This document shows positions 57,701-64,000 of a DNA stretch of 64,000 nucleotides, piece after piece (positions within the stretch are counted from its first letter, which is position 1; the number at the start of each line of letters is the position of its first letter). A program made the position numbers and the translations under genes. This stretch comes from Datisca glomerata (lineage: Eukaryota; Streptophyta; Magnoliopsida; Cucurbitales; Datiscaceae), in assembly GCA_003255025.1 (NCBI GenBank), contig QANY01003944.1, positions 1,257,608 to 1,321,607 of the forward strand, in the 5' to 3' direction. The notes beneath the pieces were generated by a model, which ran no database searches, was not told the origin of the DNA, and was given only the letters and a program-made list of their open reading frames with translations.

Positions 57701-57702
57701 CT
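55191..57702. other. Intergenic region without a supported gene
   Basis: It holds an (AT)n/(AC)n microsatellite at 55644-55686, a single N at 55718, a GC-richer part at 55740-56330, and a (GA)n tract at 57660-57700. The open frames at 56072-56426 have no recognisable domain. 56510-56760 ('ttaaaaacccttaaggagaa', 'ctctatttatag') resembles copia LTR sequence, but no second copy or ends were found. Confidence 0.45.
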
Positions 57703-58568
57703 GACCGATGAGATTAACGTTTCCTGTATATGTTTCGACCTGGGGTGTTAAAGAGGATCTTCGTACACCTCATTCGTGCTGGTTAGCAAAAACCTCGCAC
57801 CCACCCTCCTCGCTAACCCCAACATGTTTAGGGTTCCCACCACATTGGTCTTGTGCTTCCCCACTCAAATTCCATCAATTAAGGCGAACAATAAAACACA
57901 TAAAAACATATCCAATTTTTTAAATGCATTGGAATCAAAACAATAAAGCAGTAAAAGTGAAACCTAAATTGAAAAAAAAAACTATTTGAAGTTCGATTCT
58001 TAAAGAAGGATATGATAGTCTTGACGAGGTTGAACTTGTAATGAATAGGGCTGCAGGGGTAGGATAAATGGTAGATCTGATCGATCTCGACGGGAAGTGG
58101 CTCCACGACGTCGTGTCGAGTTAGCTCGAATCTAGGGTTCCCAAAGTGGTGCATTACGTTCTCCTTCCTACCTGTGAAGAAATTATCCACCACGATCACG
58201 TTGTCGCCTCGCTCAATCAGACGGTCCACTAGGTGCGACCCAACGAATTCGGCCCCTCTCGCGACTATGATCCGGAGACCCAGAGGCAGTTTTCCTCCCA
58301 AATTCATCATGTATAGCACGGTTCGGTGCTCGTACATGCATTTGTGAGACCACCGGGAAGACTCACCAGAGATGTAGGGGTCATGGATAGAGACATAGCT
58401 GCTCTCGTATTGATTACGGGAAGAATGAAAGAAGGTGAAACCTAAGGTACCTATAACAATGTTGACGAGCACGAAAACGAGCCGTTGTTCTCTGAGAAGG
58501 TAGCGTCTGGGGCGAGTGACTTGGAGCCATGGCTTTGGGGGTTTCGGCGAGTACGAATCAGCCGTCAT
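57703..58568 (-). pseudogene. UXS: UDP-glucuronate decarboxylase (UDP-xylose synthase) pseudogene, membrane-bound type
   Basis: Exon 1 (58568-58014) begins with the Golgi-type N-terminus: a Pro/Arg-rich tail, '[20 protein letters not shown]' as signal anchor, then '[20 protein letters not shown]', '[20 protein letters not shown]' and '[14 protein letters not shown]'. Exon 2 (57852 to about 57705) reads '[20 protein letters not shown]' and '[13 protein letters not shown]'. UXS makes UDP-xylose for cell-wall glycans. Damage: the NAD-binding Gly-x-x-Gly-x-x-Gly reads 'ARGAEF' instead of TGGAGF, about four residues before it are deleted, a TAA follows 'YEDPL' in exon 2, a frameshift comes a few codons later, and homology ends at the (GA)n tract before the catalytic Tyr-x3-Lys. 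The intron has U12-type ends. Confidence 0.9.
57853..58013 (-). other. 161-bp AT-AC (U12-type) intron in the UXS pseudogene
   Basis: Exon 1 ends in Val-Lys-Thr-Ile; the next bases are ATATCCTTC, the U12 donor consensus. Exon 2 resumes with Lys-Thr-Asn-Val right after '..aagCAC'. Protein homology fixes both ends to the base, phase 0. A branch-site-like word, CCTTAAT, lies at 57884-57878, 26 bases before the acceptor, slightly far for the class. There is no GT at the exon 1 end. Confidence 0.75.
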
Positions 58569-59190
58569 TTGGGCGGCTTACAAATACTCACTGCCCTGCC
58601 GTGTGGACAATGAGACTTACCATCGGAAAGTGATAAAAAATAGAAACAGGTTACTAGCTTGAAGTCGTGAGACACTCATAATAGATAATCAACACCTTAA
58701 GAATGAGATCAGCGTCTAAAAAATAGGGATCATCACTTCAAGAATGAGAAAGACTATTAGAACGGGAAAAAGTATCAGATAGGGAAAAAGTATCATAACG
58801 AGAGAAAGTGACTAGTTAACAGGAACCGATGGACGGGGGACCCATACCTTCAAGAATGAGAAAAGACTAAGGGGACCCACTCCTCCGGAGAAAGAATGTC
58901 GAGATTCAGAAAACTGTCCTGAACAGGTAAAACACTCGCTAAACTGTGCAAGAGCGAGAAGAAGAGGATCAGAAGAAGAACGAGAACGGACGAAAGGGAT
59001 CCGGAACGACAATCAAGTGGCATGAATGATTAGGTAACTGAATGACTCGGATGAGACATGATGGCAGGCCACCAAGTGGCTATGACTTACTGGCTCGAAC
59101 CACAAGAAATCACCAAGTGATTATGATTGATTGGTGGCTGAATGAGACATATGAAAATGATAAGTATGAAGGGAAGGAAGGTCATACTTA
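58569..59190. other. Region upstream of the UXS relic
   Basis: No gene seen. 58620-58960 has loosely repeated words ('caagaatgagaaa', three times; 'ggaaaaagtatca', twice). It would include the former UXS promoter. Confidence 0.4.
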
Positions 59191-59430
59191 GCAGGAACAT
59201 CTCCCCCCTTTTTTATTATTACTCTAATTAATTCATGTTAATTAAGAAGTCTATATAAGGTCATTGTAATAAGTGAAACTCAGACATTCGATACAACTCA
59301 AGCGTATATAACTCAAAGCATTTACTCTCTAGAATCTCTTGCTCTTAAACTCTCTTTCTCATTAATACTCATATAAGTCTACTATTATCAATACTTTTTC
59401 CTTTAATCCTTGATTAATGGAAAAAAAATC
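59191..59430 (+). repeat. LTR-like fragment with promoter features
   Basis: 'tctatataaggtcattgtaa' (59250) resembles a TATA box, followed by a C/T-rich stretch with 'actctctagaatctcttgct', the layout of plant retrotransposon U3-R sequences. No repeat partner, primer site or LTR end was found, so the call is weak. Confidence 0.25.
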
Positions 59431-60668
59431 CTTTACATGACTCATCATTCCCTCTGAAAATCAGCTCCGAAGCCATCTCTCCATCGCCTTTGATTCTTCA
59501 TAGGCAACCCAAATGAAACAGAGATTTGATCTAGATTAGTATTGAAAATTTGTCTGCCCCTTTGTTAAAGAGATGGATTTGAGATGATACCAAAGGTGTA
59601 TAAATATGACGAAAACGATGAAGCTGGTATGGTTCTGGTACAATGTCTGTGGGTGACAACATTTAAACTATGAGGGGTTAGACAACGAGGATTATAGTTT
59701 GGTATTATTACAGAAATACCACTCGTATTTGGAAAAGTAAGTGGAACTCAATTTGAGTACTATATTATGATATATCATGATTGACATGGATAATTAAAAT
59801 TATACGATCTATACTTGTTTAAGACTCAATTTGAGCATATAATTGGAAAATTTGTCATTGCTATGAGAAGAAGATGTATCGTTTAGGATAAGCATGTAAG
59901 ATGTTCTCACTATCTTAAGGCATTCAACCCAAATGGGAGTGTATTTTATTCATCTATATCTATAAGATTTAAAATTCAAGATAAAGATAACATGATAAAT
60001 TGTCTATCATTTATATGATGCTTAATTTTCAAGTAGGAGTAAACATGACTCATCTTTATCAGGTACGATCTTCATTCAAATCGAAAGTTACAAATATCAT
60101 AGGAGGAAGCAGATCTTCACTAAAGTAATCTAAACGCCAAACCTCTCATACCTGTAGAAAGACCATAAGGCAAAAGAACAAAGGAGTCTTCACCCACTCA
60201 ACCAACAAGTTTACAATTTATTTTATGGATCTTTGCAAACTCTTGCCTTTTCAATTGATTCAATCTAGTTTGCTTTCTCCATTTTGATTTCAGCAAAACT
60301 TCACTTTACTCCCTTTGCGTGTTTTTCCTTTCCATTTACTTGATTTTTACTATTTCAAATCTTTAAATTTAGTAGCAATAGGAAAACCTTTTTTAGAAGA
60401 TTCTTTTAATATTTTCCAAAGAATTTAGATCATGGGATAATTCGACTAACTTAAAGGGACTTGACACGTTCACACACTAATTAAGAGTGACATAGATTGT
60501 AGTCTAGACCAACCTCAAAGCCTAGATATTTTATCTTGACCCAACGAGCCGATATACATTTTGGCCCAAATATACTTAAGAACGAGACATAATATCCAAT
60601 TTTCATTGAGAAAAAAATTGGTGAGACAATCTTGTGAGTCGTTTAAAAAATTGGTTAAATTGGGGAGT
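59431..60668. other. Intergenic DNA
   Basis: No gene, transposon block or tandem repeat seen. Confidence 0.45.
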
Positions 60669-60669
60669 T

Positions 60670-62040
60670 CAGAGTTAGTGTGTTCAACGGTTGGTCTGAT
60701 CATATTTTTGAAGAAAAATGAGACCATACCGAAAATCACGGTCTTCCCATATGGAGGACTGAACCGACCATAAATTTAGGAAAAATCCAGACCGAGAATT
60801 AATGGTCGGTTTGGAGGATTTAACAAACTAAATACCTGTTTTACAATAAATATATTATTTAACAATAAAGATAAATTTTGGTTAGGAATTCCCCACATCC
60901 AAACATATCTAAACTTCAAAATACTAATATCCAACATTTAAAAATATACAAAGTTCAAAGTACTAACATCTAACATTCAAACATATTAAAACTCCAAAAT
61001 ATAAATAATAACATGTGTGTGTCTATTTTGTTGGTCTAGTTCTAGGAATAAGTTTTTTGTTAAGGAGTTAATCTTGTGTTATCTTTTAATCATGCCAAAT
61101 CGGAAAAAAAAATCTTCCAATCATGCCAAACTTCAGATGCATTTGTGTTGAATAACTACATATTGATTATTGTTTCTCAAATTAGACAAAAAAATATATA
61201 ACTCTAATAAATTACACCACTGTAAATAGGTCATAGAATATGATTCTGGATTGACTGTTGGTGTGAGGATAAGATCATTAAGAGTTTTTTTCAGAGTAAT
61301 CACCTGATTAATAGAGGCTTCGGGCCTCGTCCGTTGAGGTTTTCAGGGCAGGGTTTGAGTGGGATATTTCTTTCTTTAGGAACCTAAAGGATTGTGAATT
61401 GGTAACTTGGTTGCTGTGAACAGCTTTTCTCCCTCATTTACAATGCTGAGCGAGGAAGAAATGACCAGATCTGTTGGGTCCCATCTTCTTCAAATGTGTT
61501 ATCGATGAAAATCCATTTTCACCCCTTTATCTGGTTATAAAAGTAGTTATTTCCAAAGAGAGCTCCACAACATACGAATATTAGAGTTCGAAAAAGAATA
61601 AAGCAACAGAAAAGAACAGAGAACCCTCGATCTTACCTGGAGGAAGAAGGAGGTGTCTGGCATCGTGAGAGGGAGAGGGAGAGGAGGCGTCGTAAGCTGA
61701 GGGAGAGGGAAAATGACTGAGCTGAGGGAGAGGGAGAGGCGAGAGGAGGCGAGAGGGAGAGTCTAGAGGAGGCGAGAGGGAGAGTCTAGAGGAGGCGAGA
61801 GGGAGAGGCGAGAGTTCACTTAACCTAAAACAGAACCCTAAATATATATATATAATATACGGTCTGTCCGGTCGTATCAGTCCAGAATTAACGAAAATTC
61901 TGGACTGGTCTGAAATTTCATCCTTCTCTAAAAAGAGGACCGAACTGACTATCAACAAGAAAAAAACCGTTCACACCAATCAATTTCAATTCAGACTAGT
62001 TCCAATTAATCGATCTAGACGATTTTTTAACACCCTAACT
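60670..62040. mobile_element. Possible non-autonomous hAT-like element
   Basis: The left end 'gttagtgtgttcaacggttg' and the complement of the right end, 'gttagggtgttaaaaaatcg', share GTTAG.GTGTT. Near both ends occur words of the type 'ggtcggtttgg/accgaccat' (60760-60820 and 61860-61940), as in many plant hAT-type elements. The flanks 'ttcagagt' and 'ctgagagt' match at 6 of 8 bases, but one base of the end is then unexplained. No transposase is encoded. Confidence 0.35.
61655..61815. repeat. ~20-bp GAGGCGAGAGGGAGAG minisatellite
   Basis: Imperfect units of 'gaggcgagagggagag', some followed by 'tcta', repeat about seven times. It lies inside the possible hAT-like element. Confidence 0.85.
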
Positions 62041-62827
62041 GAGAGTTTTGTTTTTGGATTTCTCGATTGGCTATTTTGACTATTCAAGTCTTCCATAATG
62101 TGTTGATTGATGTGCTAAATGATGGTCCTTCTATGAATCATTCTACACAGAATACGACTACGGAAGTTTAGTTATTTACATCAACTCATTTTATTAATAT
62201 AGTTCTAAAACTTGAATTAGAGGGTCAAATTTTTTTTTAATTTAGACATTCCGTACTAGTAGCGTGAAATTTAAAATTCCAATTATTGATTTGAAAACAT
62301 GTTTAGAAGAAATGAAAAAAATGGAAGTGATGCTGTATTATCTTTTTAAAAATTATTTAAGAAATATTTTCAAAATCAACTAGGATTTGAATACTTTTAC
62401 AAACTTTATATAGTTGTTGCAAAAGCCTAGACGTAAAATTAAAAGCTCTAACAAATAGGGCTAGATTCCATGTTGAGATATTCATGAATAGCGTTAAACT
62501 TGAGTCTGTGACTATTATATTTTTTTGTCTTTTTCAAAATGATTAAGTGAAATTGTTAATTTTCGATAATATTGACATGTTAAATTATGCCTATGTAACA
62601 CTTCCATTCTATCAAATAAATTGGGTCAATTACATTTAATATTACCTACCTTCTAGTTACATATCAGTTTTCATTACAAGAAAATACATAATGGGATAAT
62701 CGTTGAGAAATATGTACCTACCTTCTACAAAATTATTTATAGTATTGAAAATTATAAGAGTTGTCTGAAACTCTGCAACAATACGTATGAGTCAAAATTA
62801 TAAGAATTGTTAAGTGGAGGACTTATA
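62041..62827. other. Intergenic AT-rich DNA
   Basis: No gene or repeat seen. Confidence 0.45.
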
Positions 62828-63036
62828 CCCAGTTGGGTCAAAATTAGTACTGATGGTGCTGCTAAAAGTAATCCAGACCAAGCGGGTGTTGATGGTTTGA
62901 TCAGAAATTCGGGGGAGCTTGGTTGTCAAGATTGACTAGGTATATTAGTCATGCTTCTAACATCTTGTTGGAGCTTTGGAGCTTTAGAGAATGTCTTCAC
63001 CTTGTTTGTCAGCTTTGTATTCATCAAGTTAGTCTG
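62828..63036 (+). pseudogene. LINE-type RNase H fragment
   Basis: 'WVKISTDGAAKSNPDQAG' and 'GLIRNSG', then, after a frameshift near 62915, 'LTRYISHASNILLELWSFRE', give the start of the RNase H domain of plant non-LTR elements (catalytic Asp in 'TDGAA', Glu in 'LELWS'). The gypsy LTR at 63037 cuts it in mid-domain. There is no upstream RT in the preceding DNA. Confidence 0.75.
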
Positions 63037-64000
63037 TGTAGATACCGTATTTTATCCGGCCTAATACATGAAATATACATGTTTTATATTTTGGCTCTTT
63101 TAATAATCCAAGACTATGTGTATAATTTGAAAACTAATCCAATACTAAAATAAGAAAAGTGGTCCAAAGACTAAAAAGTGAAAATTGAAAAAAGAGGACT
63201 AAAAAATAAAAATTAAAAAAAAGACTAAAAGTAAAAAAAGGCAAACCCTAATTTTGCCTATAAATAGGAATGAAGTCTTCACTTAAGAGGATGTCTTTTG
63301 GGGGAGTAAAAAAAAGGGGAAGTCATTTTTTAGAGTGAGAAAGAGAGAAGTTGGAAAAAGAGGTGATTTTAGAGAGAGGAAGAAGTTCTATACTTCTATT
63401 ATCTTCATCTTCTTCCATTTTTTCTTCTCAAGGTAGCTTAATTGTTTGGTACATTTGTTCATAATATATCTTGTTCATCTCTCTTCTTCATATGAATGTA
63501 GTTGATATCTTTTATATTTTTTTATATACATAAGTGGATTCTTTATTCCCTATCATTTCTCCTAATTTAAATCTTAACATTTTAATTTTATGCTTTGATG
63601 ATTTCTTTACAAATTGGATATTGAGATGTCTTTTGTCATCAACTTAATTAATGAGGATGATGATAAAGTTTTGAGAGGTGAAAAAATTAACCAAATGTGA
63701 ATCAACCCTTTTAATGGGTTGAAAGTGTACATTTGATGCAAGAATTTCCTAGGATAATTTTCTCACACATAACAATGCATAAAATAGAGAGTAGAACCTT
63801 TATACAAGATTATGCAAATATTTAAGTTGTGAAACTTTCAATTTTCCTACAAAGTTTTTTTTTAATATTATGTTCATCATTTTATGACACTTGTTTGAAC
63901 TAATTATCATCCATGATCATCCCCTTTGCTATTTGATTAGCAATGACTAATGAGGGAAGGAAAGAAAAATGGCAATTAGTGGACTAAGTAGTAAAAAAAA
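63037..64000 (+). repeat. Ty3/gypsy LTR 4, runs off the window
   Basis: Starts TGTAGATACCG and follows LTRs 2 and 3 through 'ataaatagg' (TATA, 63259-63267), 'tcatcaacttaattaatgag' (63637) and 'atcatccatgatcat' (63903). It inserted into a LINE RNase H fragment. The preceding 5 bases are 'gtctg'; the matching target copy would lie outside. Whether it is a solo LTR or a whole element cannot be told here. Confidence 0.9.

Noticed and set aside
57708..57923. 71-codon plus frame
   Set aside because: Opposite strand of UXS exon 2 and its intron.
61581..61958. 125-codon minus frame
   Set aside because: Ser/Pro/Leu-rich product of the GA-rich minisatellite.
1..64000. tRNA, rRNA or snRNA genes
   Set aside because: None recognised by eye; only primer sites complementary to tRNA were seen. 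A dedicated covariance-model scan could not be run.

Overview
The window looks like AT-rich nuclear DNA of a eudicot plant. It holds plant-type LTR retrotransposons of the Ty3/gypsy (Tat/Ogre-like) and Ty1/copia groups, a CC-NBS-LRR resistance-gene relic, an amaranthin-type lectin gene fused to an aerolysin-like domain, a UDP-xylose synthase (UXS) pseudogene and a fragment of plastid rbcL. No species can be named. Only one host gene, the lectin at 30,908-32,566, looks intact. Nearly everything else is transposon, repeat or pseudogene.

Layout. 1-19,822: a Tat-like gypsy array in which three LTRs (first cut by the window edge, third truncated) enclose two different internal regions. One is nearly complete but heavily mutated (gag, protease, G-patch, RT, RNase H, second RNase H, integrase). 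The other keeps little but gag. Both end in the same ~70-bp tandem repeats just before the polypurine tract. 19,823-21,370: truncated copia fragment (minus). 21,430-21,810: LINE-type RNase H remnant. 22,375-23,245: self-complementary minisatellite and foldback. 23,264-26,919: 3' LTR and deleted body of copia 'A' (minus). 26,905-27,840: unidentified insert. 27,840-30,222: copia LTR remnant, tandemly duplicated with its flank.

30,908-32,566: lectin gene with two agglutinin domains and an aerolysin-like domain; an in-frame extra 3' exon is visible. 32,570-36,800: intergenic DNA with two unusual repeat arrays. 36,812-39,255: CNL pseudogene (minus). 39,826-44,659: structurally complete copia element with near-identical LTRs, primer site, polypurine tract and a perfect 5-bp target duplication, but with seven in-frame stops. 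44,771-44,955: plastid rbcL leader and first codons. 45,370-53,470: copia 'B' (minus), split by an opposite-facing solo LTR. 53,550-54,240: ~175-bp tandem repeats. 57,703-58,568: UXS pseudogene whose intron has U12-type AT-AC signals. 60,670-62,040: possible hAT-like element. 62,828-63,036: LINE RNase H fragment cut by a further gypsy LTR that runs off the window.

The genes do not form a pathway. The window records nested insertion, LTR recombination, local duplication and organelle DNA capture around one defence-type lectin gene.
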